From assembly GCF_003854275.1 (NCBI RefSeq), contig NZ_QTQP01000058.1, forward strand, positions 1 to 40,731: 40,731 nucleotides of DNA, read 5' to 3'. Below, one piece after another: positions 15,705 through 24,075 of this stretch (the stretch's first letter is position 1; each line of letters begins with the position of its first letter). This DNA is from Burkholderia sp. Bp8963. GTDB lineage: Bacteria; Pseudomonadota; Gammaproteobacteria; Burkholderiales; Burkholderiaceae. Both the position numbers and the translations under genes were made by a program. The notes beneath the pieces are model-generated. The model searched no databases. It was not told where the DNA came from and saw nothing but the letters and a program-made list of their open reading frames with translations.

Positions 15705-15724
15705 GGCTCGCTGGAACGCGAGCC
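15705..15724 (-). repeat. Second hairpin in the mgtC leader
   Basis: GGCTCGC (15705-15711) and GCGAGCC (15718-15724) form a 7-bp stem with a 6-nt loop, 29 bp after the stop of the candidate leader peptide. There is no T-run, so it is not an obvious intrinsic terminator. Confidence 0.65.
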
Positions 15725-15753
15725 GGGGCAGGAGAACTGCGGCAGGCAGGCGT

Positions 15754-15795
15754 TCAGGCGGCGAGCTGCGCACGCAATGTGCTGCAACTGTCCAC
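15754..15795 (-). CDS. Candidate 13-residue leader peptide of mgtC
   Basis: A short frame GTG...TGA encodes MDSCSTLRAQLAA. It lies about 22 nt after the predicted transcript start and has AGGAA 6 nt before the GTG. It ends 186 nt before mgtC and is followed by two hairpins. Short leader frames control mgtC in Salmonella through ribosome position in the leader. The peptide here has no Pro run, so if it senses something it is not by the same code. It is supported by position, ribosome binding site and promoter only; conservation would be decisive. Confidence 0.38.
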   Translation of the reverse strand: MDSCSTLRAQLAA

Positions 15796-15823
15796 GTTGA
15801 TTCCTGAAAGATGAATGGGCGGC

Positions 15824-15853
15824 ATTCTAGGCGGCGGCGCGCGCTCGCGTCAA
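15824..15853 (-). promoter_or_regulatory. Strong sigma-70 promoter of the mgtC leader transcript
   Basis: On the minus strand TTGACG (15853-15848) and TAGAAT (15829-15824) are 18 bp apart, five and five matches of six to the consensus. Start near 15817 would give an mRNA leader of about 250 nt before mgtC. Confidence 0.65.
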
Positions 15854-15901
15854 CTCGCGCGTATCGTTCGACGCGACGTGGCCGCATGCCGCCGGCCCGC
15901 G

Positions 15902-17449
15902 TTACTGCGCCGCGCCGACCGTGCCCGTCGCGAGCGCGAGCGTGGCGGCCGCCGACAACGCGCCGCAATAGCTGTCGACGTCCGCGTTCTGCGCGACGAG
16001 CAGCTGGCTCTGTGCGAGCGTCGCGTCGGTCACCGAGCCGACGCCGTTCCGGTACGCGGTCAGCGCGGCGTCGTAGCTCGTCTGCGCGGCGGCGACGAGC
16101 GCCGTCGCGGCCTCGTGCGACGCGAGACTCGTCTGCAGCGCATTCTGCGCGACGACGATCTGCCGGACCGCTTCCTCCTTCGTGCGCGTGAGCCGTGCCG
16201 TCGCGCTTTCCGCGTCGTTGCGCGCCTGCATCAGTACCGCCGAGCGCAAGCCGGCGTCGTACAGCGGAATCGTGATGCCGACGAACACGCCGCCACCGTA
16301 GCGGTTGCCGTTCAGGTTGACGGTGGGCGCCTGCTGGCCGATCGCGGGCAGTGCGGAGATCGAGGTGCCGCCGCTGAGGTAGGACGCCGTTGCGGACATG
16401 AACACCTTCGGCATGAACTCCGCCTCTGCCGCCTTCACCTTCGCGCGATCGGCCTTTTCGAGCGCGTACGCGCCCTGCAGGTCGGGGCGTCGCGCGATCG
16501 CGTCCGCCACGATTGCGTCGACCGACGCGCCGAGTGCGGGCGGTAGCGGCCGCGCCGGCAACGGCGCGATCGTCGGCTTCGACAATGGCGAGATGCCGAG
16601 CGCCGAGACGAGCCCGAGATAGCCATCGCTCTCCGCGCCGCGCGCTTCCACGAGCGCAAGGTTGGCCTGTGCGCGGTTCTGGGTCGCCTGCGCAACTTCG
16701 ACAACGGTGCCGACGCCCTGCCTGAGCCGCGCGCGCGCTGCCGCGGCGATCGCATCCGCATTCGCGAGGCTTTGCTGTGCGCTTCGCGCGCGCGAACGCG
16801 CGGCTTCGTAGCGGTAATACGCGATGGTGACGTCGTGGATCACCTGCTGATGGACGGCCGTGAACGTGACGTTCGACACGATCGACACCTGTTCGGCCGC
16901 TTCGACGCGCGCCGCGCGGCCGCCGAAATCGAACAGCAGCCACTGCAGCGCAAGCGCCGACACGGTGCCGTGCGCGCTCGTGTTTGCCGACGCATCGCCG
17001 AGCAGGGTCGACGTCGAGCCGTGGCCGGCCTGGTAGCCGCCCATCGCGGTCGCGGACAATTGCGGCAGGTACGCAGCCTTCGCGATGCCGACCGCGAGCG
17101 CCGCATTGCGTGCATCGTTCCACGCGATGCGGGTCAGCGGGTTCGTCGATTCGGCGAGATCGATCAGTTCGGGCAGCGTGTACGCATGCGCGGCATCGAA
17201 CGCGGCGGGCGGCGGCACAGCCGCGAGCGCCGTGTTGGCGGGCAGCGTGTAATCGTGGCTCGGCGGATTCCCTTGAGGTTTCGGCGCGCCCGGCACGATC
17301 TCGCCGGAGGCTGTCGTCTGCGGCTGCCACGGGCGATCGGACGCCTCCGGCGCGAGGTCGAGCGACGACGTCGCGCAGCCGGCCAGCACGACGGCCGCCG
17401 TGACGGCGGCAACGACGAGCGGGGTGGTCGGCGGTTCAGGAACGCGCAT
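15902..17449 (-). CDS. Outer-membrane efflux lipoprotein (NodT/MdtP-like)
   Basis: A 515-residue TolC-type channel of the NodT family, the outer-membrane part of a tripartite efflux pump. The N-terminus has a lipoprotein signal with lipobox VVLAGC, so the mature protein is lipid-anchored. Two OEP domains follow (roughly 85-290 and 310-500) with long coiled-coil helices, for example ANADAIAAAARARLRQGVGT. The start at ATG 17449 overlaps the end of the FUSC gene by 14 bp; a longer frame to 17479 adds only residues inside that gene. It is the last gene of a ytcA-mdtN-mdtO-mdtP-like operon. E. coli MdtNOP exports dyes and aromatic compounds, so aromatic efflux is the likely role here. Confidence 0.94.
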   Translation of the reverse strand: MRVPEPPTTPLVVAAVTAAVVLAGCATSSLDLAPEASDRPWQPQTTASGEIVPGAPKPQGNPPSHDYTLPANTALAAVPPPAAFDAAHAYTLPELIDLAESTNPLTRIAWNDARNAALAVGIAKAAYLPQLSATAMGGYQAGHGSTSTLLGDASANTSAHGTVSALALQWLLFDFGGRAARVEAAEQVSIVSNVTFTAVHQQVIHDVTIAYYRYEAARSRARSAQQSLANADAIAAAARARLRQGVGTVVEVAQATQNRAQANLALVEARGAESDGYLGLVSALGISPLSKPTIAPLPARPLPPALGASVDAIVADAIARRPDLQGAYALEKADRAKVKAAEAEFMPKVFMSATASYLSGGTSISALPAIGQQAPTVNLNGNRYGGGVFVGITIPLYDAGLRSAVLMQARNDAESATARLTRTKEEAVRQIVVAQNALQTSLASHEAATALVAAAQTSYDAALTAYRNGVGSVTDATLAQSQLLVAQNADVDSYCGALSAAATLALATGTVGAAQ

Positions 17450-19571
17450 GGGAATGAGACTCCTTCGGTGTGGCTTCACGGGCGGCGTCGGCGAGGCGAG
17501 CGAGCCGCGCGTCGATCAGGTTCAGCAGTGCGTCATGTTCGGGCGTGGTGCCGTTCGCGGCGGCAGCGGATCGCGCTGCGGGCGAAGCGGACGGTGGCGC
17601 GCTCGCGCGCGTGCCCGCGTCGGCGTCCTGCGCGACGCGCGCGAGCCGCGCGTCGATCGCAGCGTCGCCCGGCGCGCGTTCGGCGAGCAGGAGCAGCGGC
17701 CCTTCGAGCGCGCCGAGTTCCGCGAGCGTGCGGCGGCGTGCGGCGATCCACACGGGCGCAGGCCGCACCCACGACGGTTCGTAGTGGATCAGGCCAAGGT
17801 TCTGCACGATCGCGCCGTGGCGCGCGAATGCGGCCGCCGCCTGCGCGCGCCGTTCGGCCGGATGGGCGACCTGCACGAGCCGGCGCCACTGGTCGAGCAG
17901 CGCGGCGAGCGCCGTGTCCACCTGCCTTGCGATGCTGACAGGCCAGATGCGCGTGAACACGAGGTAGATCACGACGTTGCCGAGCAGGATGCCGATCGTA
18001 CGATCGCGTGCAATCGTCAGGTCGAAGCCGGGCCCCGCGCCCTGGATCACGCACAGGAACAGCGCGAACGCGATCTGGAAGCCCGCATACCCGACGCGCG
18101 GCGATCCGAATGCGACCCACGCCGACAGCCACGCGCCGGCGAACACGACGGCCATCAGCTGGCCGATCGACGACAGCGCGGGCATCACGAACACGATCGC
18201 CGCGGTGCCGACGAGCGCGCCGACGATGCAGCCGCCGATCCGCAGCGTGAGCTTCTCGATCGTCTCGGCGGTCGTGCCGAGCGACACGATGTAGCAGGTG
18301 ATGAAGCACGTATGGATGCCGGACCAGTCGAGCTGCATGTACAGCAGGTAGCAGAACATCGCGGCGACCGTGGTTTTGAGCGCATAGCGGACGTGGTCGG
18401 GATTCGTGCGCGCGTCCGGCAGGAAGAAACCGCCGCGCGGTTTGGCATGTGCGTCGGGCGGGGTGCCGCGCGACCCTTCGGATGCTGCGTCGGGCGTCGC
18501 TTCGGGCGTTGCGTTGGGCGTTGCTTCGGGCACTGCGTTCGGCGACGCATCGTGAGCGGACGCCGGCGGACGCTGTGCGGTGGCTTCCGCGAACTGCGTG
18601 ATCGCCGTGTGCAGATCCGCCGCGACGACACGCGCGAGCGGCGGCAGCGCATCGGCCGGCGGCAGCGCGAGCGCGATGTCGACCGGATAGCCGCGTTGCT
18701 CGAGCATGCGGGCCATCTCGTCGAGCGTCGTCGCGATCGGTGCGGTGAATGCGTCGGGCAGCCGTGCGTCGGTCTCGCGGCTCGCCAGCGCGACCGAGAC
18801 GAGGATCGCGGTGCTCGACGCGATCGCCTGCCGCAGCGCGGCGACATCGGCGGCGCTCGACGTGCCTTCGAGCTTCGACAGCTTGAGCCACGTCAGCAAC
18901 TGCTCGTCGCCTTCGCGCAGCGCGGCATCGAACGCGGCGCGCGCGTCGTCGTCGCCGTCACTGTCGCCGTCGCCGCGCAGCTGTCGGGCGGCGAGCCGCA
19001 GCCGCTTGGCGAGCGTGGCACCGGCGAGGCAGCGGGGCGACGGCGCGATCAGCAGGTTGACGACAATCGCGATGCCGACCGGAATCGCGATCACCAGCCA
19101 CACATAGAGCAGCGCACGCGTCGCGGCTTCGCCGACCGGCGCGAGGCCGAGTTCGTCGAGCCCGTAGCCGACGATCATCGCGAGGATCGCGCCGATCGGG
19201 CGTAGCTTGCTCGCGGACGTCAGGTAGAGCAGCCCGACTGACAGCACGGCCATGCACGCGACGCGCAGTACCGGATAGTCGATGCTGAACAGCGCGACGC
19301 CGAGCACGAGCCCGATCACGACGGTGATGACCAGCAGCAGCGCGGTGGCGAGCACGACGCTCGTCACGCGGTCCGGCCGGATCAGGAAGAACACGACGTA
19401 CGCGGAAAGCGCGCCTTCGGGCGTGCCGTACGCGCTCGTCACGAGCGCGGTCAGCGCGCAGATCAGCGCGACCCGCGTGGCGATTGCCGCGCGGCCCGGG
19501 AACGGCGCGAGCAGGCGCAGGATCTCGCGCGGGCCGGGTGCCCGGATGTCGTCAGCGGCAGGCTGTGCCAT
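17436..19571 (-). CDS. FUSC-family inner-membrane efflux transporter (MdtO/AaeB-like)
   Basis: A 711-residue inner-membrane protein of the fusaric-acid-resistance (FUSC) / aromatic acid exporter family. It has two clusters of about five to six membrane helices: residues 20-180 (LICALTALVTSAYGTPEGAL is the start) and about 390-545 (VRYALKTTVAAMFCYLLYMQ, then the TCFITCYIVSLGTTAETIEK signature). Soluble stretches are between and after them. The large cytoplasmic linker near residue 345 has degenerate Ala-Thr-Pro-Glu repeats (DNA 18487-18545) followed by AKPRGGFFLPDAR. The start overlaps the membrane-fusion gene by 20 bp, showing translational coupling. It probably exports an aromatic acid or similar toxic compound with its partners; the substrate is unknown. 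Confidence 0.94.
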   Translation of the reverse strand: MAQPAADDIRAPGPREILRLLAPFPGRAAIATRVALICALTALVTSAYGTPEGALSAYVVFFLIRPDRVTSVVLATALLLVITVVIGLVLGVALFSIDYPVLRVACMAVLSVGLLYLTSASKLRPIGAILAMIVGYGLDELGLAPVGEAATRALLYVWLVIAIPVGIAIVVNLLIAPSPRCLAGATLAKRLRLAARQLRGDGDSDGDDDARAAFDAALREGDEQLLTWLKLSKLEGTSSAADVAALRQAIASSTAILVSVALASRETDARLPDAFTAPIATTLDEMARMLEQRGYPVDIALALPPADALPPLARVVAADLHTAITQFAEATAQRPPASAHDASPNAVPEATPNATPEATPDAASEGSRGTPPDAHAKPRGGFFLPDARTNPDHVRYALKTTVAAMFCYLLYMQLDWSGIHTCFITCYIVSLGTTAETIEKLTLRIGGCIVGALVGTAAIVFVMPALSSIGQLMAVVFAGAWLSAWVAFGSPRVGYAGFQIAFALFLCVIQGAGPGFDLTIARDRTIGILLGNVVIYLVFTRIWPVSIARQVDTALAALLDQWRRLVQVAHPAERRAQAAAAFARHGAIVQNLGLIHYEPSWVRPAPVWIAARRRTLAELGALEGPLLLLAERAPGDAAIDARLARVAQDADAGTRASAPPSASPAARSAAAANGTTPEHDALLNLIDARLARLADAAREATPKESHSHARS

Positions 19572-20601
19572 GCCGGATCTCGACGATCGCGCTCGCGCCG
19601 ACGCGCACGAGCTTGCCGTCGGGCTCGTCGAGCTTCACGCGCACCGGGAAGCGCTGCGCGACGTGCACCCAGTTCACCGAACGCTGGACGAGCGGCAGCG
19701 TACGCGGAAGATTGATGCGCTCCGTATCCGCGATGCCCGCGCCAATGCCGATCACCTTGCCGGCTATCGGCCGGCTGCGGTCGATCATCGAATAGACGGT
19801 CGCGCAGTCGCCGACGTCGATATGCGTCAGCGACGTCTCGCGGAAATTGCCGACCGCAAACCATTCGTTCGCCGCGATCAGCGTGAAGATCGACTGGCTC
19901 GGCGCGACCGTTTCGCCCGCGAGCACCGACAGGCCCGTCACGAGGCCGTCGTGCGGTGCACGCACGACGGTGTCGTCGAGCGCATGCTGCGCACGGGCGA
20001 GCGCGGCTTCGCGCGCATGCAGTGTCGCGATCGCGTCGGCATCCTCGCCGATCGTCTGCGCGGAGGATCGCTGCTGCTCCTGTGCCTGCTTGAGCGACAC
20101 GGCCGCGTCGCGCTGCGCGACCTGTGCCTGGTCGAACTGCTGCGCGCTGACGTAGCCCTGCGCGGCGAGCGGCGCGAGCCGCTTCACGCTGCGCGTCGCG
20201 AGATCGTAGTTGTGTGCCGCGCGGTTCACCTGCTCGGCGGCGACCGATGCGTTCGAGCGTTCGCCGATCAGCGTCTTGCGCCGCGTGTCGAGCGCGGCGC
20301 GCGCGAGTTCGACGTCGGCCTGCGCCTGCGCGACCGTCAGCCGGTACGGCACGGGATCGATCTCGAACAGCAGGTCGCCTTTCGCGACGCGCTGGTTCTC
20401 CTGCACCGCGAGCTTCACGATGCGTCCGCCGACGGGCGACGCGACGTGCACGACATCCGCGTCGATCGACGCGTCGTCGGTCGACGGATAGCCGGTCGTG
20501 CGGTAATACGCGTAGCCGACGGCTGCGATGCCGAGCGCGACGATCGCGAGCGCGATCAGGCGGCCTTTCAGTGGGGGGCGGGATTGGCCGGCGAGTTTCA
20601 T
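19552..20601 (-). CDS. HlyD-type membrane fusion protein (MdtN-like)
   Basis: A 349-residue periplasmic adaptor that bridges the FUSC transporter and the outer-membrane channel. It has one N-terminal membrane helix (about 14-33), then TGYPSTDDASIDADVVHVAS and the biotin/lipoyl half-motif SPVGGRIVKLAVQENQRVAK. A coiled-coil hairpin follows (about 90-190), then the return lipoyl half RAPHDGLVTGLSVLAGE and a beta-barrel domain. The ATG at 20601 overlaps the stop of the ytcA-like gene as ATGA. The frame continues upstream inside that gene and is not used. The gene order is identical to E. coli ytcA-mdtN-mdtO-mdtP. Confidence 0.94.
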   Translation of the reverse strand: MKLAGQSRPPLKGRLIALAIVALGIAAVGYAYYRTTGYPSTDDASIDADVVHVASPVGGRIVKLAVQENQRVAKGDLLFEIDPVPYRLTVAQAQADVELARAALDTRRKTLIGERSNASVAAEQVNRAAHNYDLATRSVKRLAPLAAQGYVSAQQFDQAQVAQRDAAVSLKQAQEQQRSSAQTIGEDADAIATLHAREAALARAQHALDDTVVRAPHDGLVTGLSVLAGETVAPSQSIFTLIAANEWFAVGNFRETSLTHIDVGDCATVYSMIDRSRPIAGKVIGIGAGIADTERINLPRTLPLVQRSVNWVHVAQRFPVRVKLDEPDGKLVRVGASAIVEIRHGTACR

Positions 20602-20891
20602 GCGAATGGCCCCGTTCCGGCCAGCCAGACGAGCACGGCGACCACGAGCCCGATCGCGGTGCAAACCGCGAGCTGGAACGGCACCGTATCGACCCAGCCG
20701 GTCGCGACGAAAATGCGGTGCGCGACGATCGCGCCGACCACGCCGATCACCGCGCTGAAGAGCCACAGCGGGAAGTACGCGCCGAACAGCGCGTACGTGG
20801 GCGCGCCGCGCGACGCGCAGCCGGCGAGCGGGACGGCCGGCGCAAGCGTCGCGCAAAGGCGCGCGGGGGCGCGCAGCGGGTTATTTTTCAT
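20598..20891 (-). CDS. YtcA-family small membrane lipoprotein
   Basis: A 97-residue protein with a lipobox-like LAGCASRG near residues 22-29 and two hydrophobic helices (YALFGAYFPLWLFSAVIGVV and a second in the C-terminal third). It resembles E. coli YtcA, which is encoded just before mdtN, and here it occupies the same place. The ATG at 20891 is selected because the longer frame (to 20996) runs over an 11-bp repeat array with no ribosome binding site. Its stop overlaps the next ATG. The role in the pump is unknown. Confidence 0.85.
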   Translation of the reverse strand: MKNNPLRAPARLCATLAPAVPLAGCASRGAPTYALFGAYFPLWLFSAVIGVVGAIVAHRIFVATGWVDTVPFQLAVCTAIGLVVAVLVWLAGTGPFA

Positions 20892-20953
20892 CACGCGACG
20901 GACTCGACGGACAGGTTGGGTCGGAAGGCGGCGCCGGGCCGCGCGGCCGGAAT

Positions 20954-20997
20954 GGCCGACCAATTGCCGACTAATGGCTGACCAATCGCTGACCAAT
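20954..20997 (-). repeat. Four 11-bp direct repeats upstream of the ytcA-mdt operon
   Basis: On the minus strand four adjacent 11-bp units read ATTGGTCAGCG, ATTGGTCAGCC, ATTAGTCGGCA and ATTGGTCGGCC. They lie 63-106 bp upstream of the ytcA-like ATG. Spacing of one helical turn places every ATTGGTC on the same face of DNA, as in arrays bound by a regulator. A TATTAT box lies just beyond at about 21028-21023 on the minus strand. Confidence 0.75.
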
Positions 20998-21200
20998 GGC
21001 CGGCCCCACGTTACGTCGCCGATAATAAATCAGTGCGGTGTCCTCGCCAACCGGGCGGCGCGCTGCTCCCCGGTCCGCCGTCGTCGCAGACGGGTTATGT
21101 GTACCATCGAGCATACGGTGCGGGACACGCAGCACGGCACGCAATGCGCGTGTTCGACGCGTGCTCCGCGGGATCGTGTCGCAACATGGGTGAGCGTTCC

Positions 21201-22349
21201 ATGCGAAGTTTCCTTGTCCGGTTCATTGCGATCGGCTTGCTGTTCCATCTGTACGTCGGGCTGCGGATCGTGCCCGATGCGTTCGCATCGCCCGTCGCGC
21301 GCGGCATCGCGGTGCTCGTGCTGGCGAGCTTCTGCGTGCTGATTCCGGTCGGAATGTTCTCGCGGCGTTTCGACGACGGGTGGGCCGCGACCGTGTTCGG
21401 CTGGGTCGGCGCGATCGTGATGGGCTTCTTCTCGTCGCTGCTCGCGCTGACGTTGCTGCGCGAGTTCGTGCTGCTCGGCGTTGGCGTGTGGCGGCAGTTC
21501 GGACACGCCGGCGCATGGAGCGGCGCGGCTGCGGACAGCGCGCAAGCCGTGCTGGTCGGCGCGGTGCTGGTCACGGTCGTCGGCTTCGCGAACGCGCGGC
21601 GCACCGCAGCGGTCAAGCGCGTGTCGATTCCGGTCGCGGGCCTGCCGGCCGCGCTCGACGGCCTGAAGATCGTGCAGCTCTCCGATATCCACGTGGGGCC
21701 GACCATCAAGCGCGGTTACGTCGAACGCATCGTCGGCACGGTGAACGCGCTCGATGCCGATATCGTCGCGGTGACCGGGGATGTCGTCGATGGTTCGGTC
21801 GAACGGCTGCGCGAGCATACGGCGCCGCTCGGGCGCATGAAATCACGGCACGGCAGCTTCCTCGTGACGGGCAACCACGAGTATTACGCCGGCGCGCATG
21901 CGTGGATTGCCGAGTTCCGCCGGATCGGCCTGAAGGTGCTGCTCAACGAGCACGTGGTGGTCGAGCACGACGGCGCGCGTGCGGTGGTGGCCGGCATCAC
22001 CGACTTCACGGCGGGCGCATTCGACCCGGCGCACCGGAGCGACCCGGTGCGGGCGCTCGCGGGCGCGCCCGGCGACGTCGGCACGAGGATCCTGCTCGCC
22101 CATCAGCCGAGGAGCGCGGAGCAGGCGAGCAAGGCCGGGTTTTCCGTGCAGATCTCGGGCCATACGCACGGCGGGCAGTTCCTGCCGTGGCCGCCGTTCG
22201 TGCGGCTGCAGCAGCCTGTCGTCGCCGGGCTGCGGAAGTTCGGCGATCTGTGGGTCTATACGAGCCGCGGAACCGGGTACTGGGGGCCGCCGAACCGTTT
22301 CGGCGTGCCGTCGGAGATCACGCTGATCCGCCTGACGCAGGGCCGGTAG
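21201..22349 (+). CDS. Membrane-anchored metallophosphoesterase (YaeI/calcineurin-like)
   Basis: A 382-residue protein with about four N-terminal membrane helices (residues 5-130) and a cytoplasmic-face or periplasmic calcineurin-type phosphoesterase domain (about 153-378). All metal motifs are present: Asp162 and His164 (LSDIHVGP), Asp194 (VTGDVVDG), Asn225-His226 (TGNHEYY), a later His (LLAHQPR) and His321/His323 (SGHTHGGQ). The C-terminal SRGTGYWGPPNRFGVPSEIT is typical of the YaeI/YkuE group, some of which act on UDP-diacylglucosamine-like or lipid phosphates. The start at 21201 has GGGTGAG upstream; an ATG at 21186 is possible. It is divergent from the ytcA-mdt operon. Confidence 0.92.
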   Translation: MRSFLVRFIAIGLLFHLYVGLRIVPDAFASPVARGIAVLVLASFCVLIPVGMFSRRFDDGWAATVFGWVGAIVMGFFSSLLALTLLREFVLLGVGVWRQFGHAGAWSGAAADSAQAVLVGAVLVTVVGFANARRTAAVKRVSIPVAGLPAALDGLKIVQLSDIHVGPTIKRGYVERIVGTVNALDADIVAVTGDVVDGSVERLREHTAPLGRMKSRHGSFLVTGNHEYYAGAHAWIAEFRRIGLKVLLNEHVVVEHDGARAVVAGITDFTAGAFDPAHRSDPVRALAGAPGDVGTRILLAHQPRSAEQASKAGFSVQISGHTHGGQFLPWPPFVRLQQPVVAGLRKFGDLWVYTSRGTGYWGPPNRFGVPSEITLIRLTQGR

Positions 22350-22399
22350 GCAGCGTGTCGGGCCACCGGACGGCAAGCGTTGTCCGACACGCGCGCCCG

Positions 22400-22984
22400 T
22401 CAAGCGATGCGGGCGATGTCGTCGAAGTCGAAGCGCGGGCTGCGCGGGAACAGCCCCGCGGGATCGCCGTAGCCGAGATTCACGAGGAAATTGCTCTTTA
22501 CCGTCGTGCCGGCGAAGAACGCCGCGTCGACCGCTGCGCTGTCGAAGCCGGACATCGGTCCGGCGTCGAGGCCGAGCGCGCGGGCGGCCATGATCAGGTA
22601 CGCGCCCTGCAGCGACGAGTTGCGGAACGCGGTCGCCTGGATCAGCGCGTCGTTGCCTGCGAACCAGCTGCGTGCGTCCGCGTGCGGGAACAGCCGCGGC
22701 AGGTGCTCGTAAAACGCCATGTCCATGCCGACGATCACCGTGACGGGCGCGGCCATCGTCTTCGCGAGGTTGCCTTCGGACAGCGCCGGCTTCAGGCGGG
22801 CCTTCGCCTCCGGCGACTTGACGAACACGAAGCGGGCGGGGCTCGAGTTCGCGGACGTCGGGCCGAACTTCGCGAGGTCGACCAGCCGATGGAGCAGCGC
22901 GTCGTCGACGGGCTTGTCCTGCCACGCGTTGTGCGTGCGCGCGCTCAGGAATAGCTGGTCGAGAGCGGAATCGGAAAGCGTCAT
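22400..22984 (-). CDS. Malonic semialdehyde reductase (RutE/HadB family nitroreductase)
   Basis: A 194-residue FMN-dependent nitroreductase-fold enzyme, close to E. coli RutE in length and motifs: LFLSARTHNAW near the start, FGPTSANSSPARFVFV, LSEGNLAKTMAAPVTVIVGM, FPHADARSWFAGN, FRNSSLQGAYLIMAARALGLD and GPMSGFD. RutE reduces malonic semialdehyde to 3-hydroxypropionate in pyrimidine breakdown, but no other rut gene is near, so here it may reduce other aldehydes or nitro compounds. The frame is open far upstream (to 24043), but the ATG at 22984 gives the family start MTLSDSALDQLF. The leader contains the GCGGT repeat array. Confidence 0.92.
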   Translation of the reverse strand: MTLSDSALDQLFLSARTHNAWQDKPVDDALLHRLVDLAKFGPTSANSSPARFVFVKSPEAKARLKPALSEGNLAKTMAAPVTVIVGMDMAFYEHLPRLFPHADARSWFAGNDALIQATAFRNSSLQGAYLIMAARALGLDAGPMSGFDSAAVDAAFFAGTTVKSNFLVNLGYGDPAGLFPRSPRFDFDDIARIA

Positions 22985-23092
22985 GTTGGGATCCGGAAAG
23001 AAATGCGGCCGGGTCGCGCCGGCCGGCTTATGCGAAAAGGGAGGTGGCGCCGCGACGGCGCGCGGTGCGACTCGCCGCGATGATAGCGTGTT

Positions 23093-23132
23093 GCGGTGCG
23101 GTGCGGTGCGGTGCGGTGCGGTGCGGTGCGGT
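23093..23132. repeat. Pentanucleotide repeat, eight copies of GCGGT
   Basis: Eight perfect GCGGT units lie in the 252-bp divergent gap between the nitroreductase and the AlkB-like gene, 109 bp from the nitroreductase ATG. Pentanucleotide arrays change length by slippage and could alter promoter spacing. No coding start needs to cross it. Confidence 0.95.
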
Positions 23133-23236
23133 GCCCGCGTTCCGCGAATGAGCGAGCATGGCAGCCGCGTGCGCGCTTCGCTACCATGCAGGCATGCATC
23201 GCATCGCCGATGCGCGTTCCTCGTTTTCCGCCCGAC

Positions 23237-23827
23237 ATGTCGACGTTCGACCTCTTCGATGACACCCCCGCGCCCGACGTGGACTGGTTTCCGGACTGGC
23301 TGCCGCCGGAGGCAGCCGATCGCATGCTGGCCGCGCTGACCGGCGAGGTCGCGTGGCGTCAGGACGCGATCCGCACGCCGCGCGGACGCATCCCGCTGCC
23401 GCGCCTCACCGCGTGGCAGGGCGACCCCGACGCGGTGTACGTGTATTCGGGCATCCGCAACGAGCCCGCGCCGTGGACGCCGGCCGTGCTCGAGCTGAAG
23501 CATGCTGTCGAAACGACGTGCGGCGTGCGCTTCAACAGCGTGCTGCTCAACCGCTACCGCAACGGCCAGGACAGCATGGGCTGGCATGCGGACAACGAGC
23601 CGGTGCTCGGCGATACGCCGGTGATCGCGTCGGTGAGCCTCGGCGCGATGCGCGTGTTCGACCTGCGGCACCGTGCGACCGGCGTCACGCACGCATACCG
23701 GCTGACGCACGGCAGCCTGCTCGTGATGCGCGGGCGGACCCAGGCCGAATGGCAGCATCGCGTGCCGAGAGCGCCGGCCGTGCAGGGCGAGCGGATCAAC
23801 CTGACATTCCGCCACGTCTACGCGTGA
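23237..23827 (+). CDS. AlkB-family 2-oxoglutarate/Fe(II) dioxygenase
   Basis: A 196-residue AlkB-like dioxygenase that uses Fe(II), oxygen and 2-oxoglutarate, probably to remove alkyl groups from nucleic acids. The iron triad is His117 and Asp119 (MGWHADNEP) and His174 (QHRVPR). The 2-oxoglutarate arginines are in RINLTFR (Arg186, Arg192). The SVLLNRYRNGQDSMGWHADN segment is typical of the human ALKBH2/3-like bacterial group. The start at ATG 23237 (MSTFDLFDD) is chosen as the family-like beginning; ATGs at 23186 and 23210 and a GTG inside the repeat are in frame but lack ribosome binding sites. It appears monocistronic. Confidence 0.92.
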   Translation: MSTFDLFDDTPAPDVDWFPDWLPPEAADRMLAALTGEVAWRQDAIRTPRGRIPLPRLTAWQGDPDAVYVYSGIRNEPAPWTPAVLELKHAVETTCGVRFNSVLLNRYRNGQDSMGWHADNEPVLGDTPVIASVSLGAMRVFDLRHRATGVTHAYRLTHGSLLVMRGRTQAEWQHRVPRAPAVQGERINLTFRHVYA

Positions 23828-24075
23828 CGCGAGCCTGATCGTGACGCGCGCGCCGGCGCGGCGCCCGATCCGGCACCGCAAATCGCCACGGTTGACTGAG
23901 GCGATGTATCGGCATCGCCATTCCGATAGCCGAGTGAAATCACTGATGGTGCGTTGCAACAATTCTCGGATAGACTCACGGATGGGCCGGTGTCTATCGA
24001 CGGATGCCGGGATGATGGCGTCGCATGCTCGCGGAATCGGCATTCACCGAAAGGCGGGCGGCGGGAGAAATTTGC

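Noticed and set aside
23096..23236. Translation of the AlkB-like protein through the GCGGT array (phase-variable coding)
   Set aside because: The upstream part encodes Arg-Cys-Gly-Ala-Val repeats with no ribosome binding site; the family-like start is at 23237, after the array.
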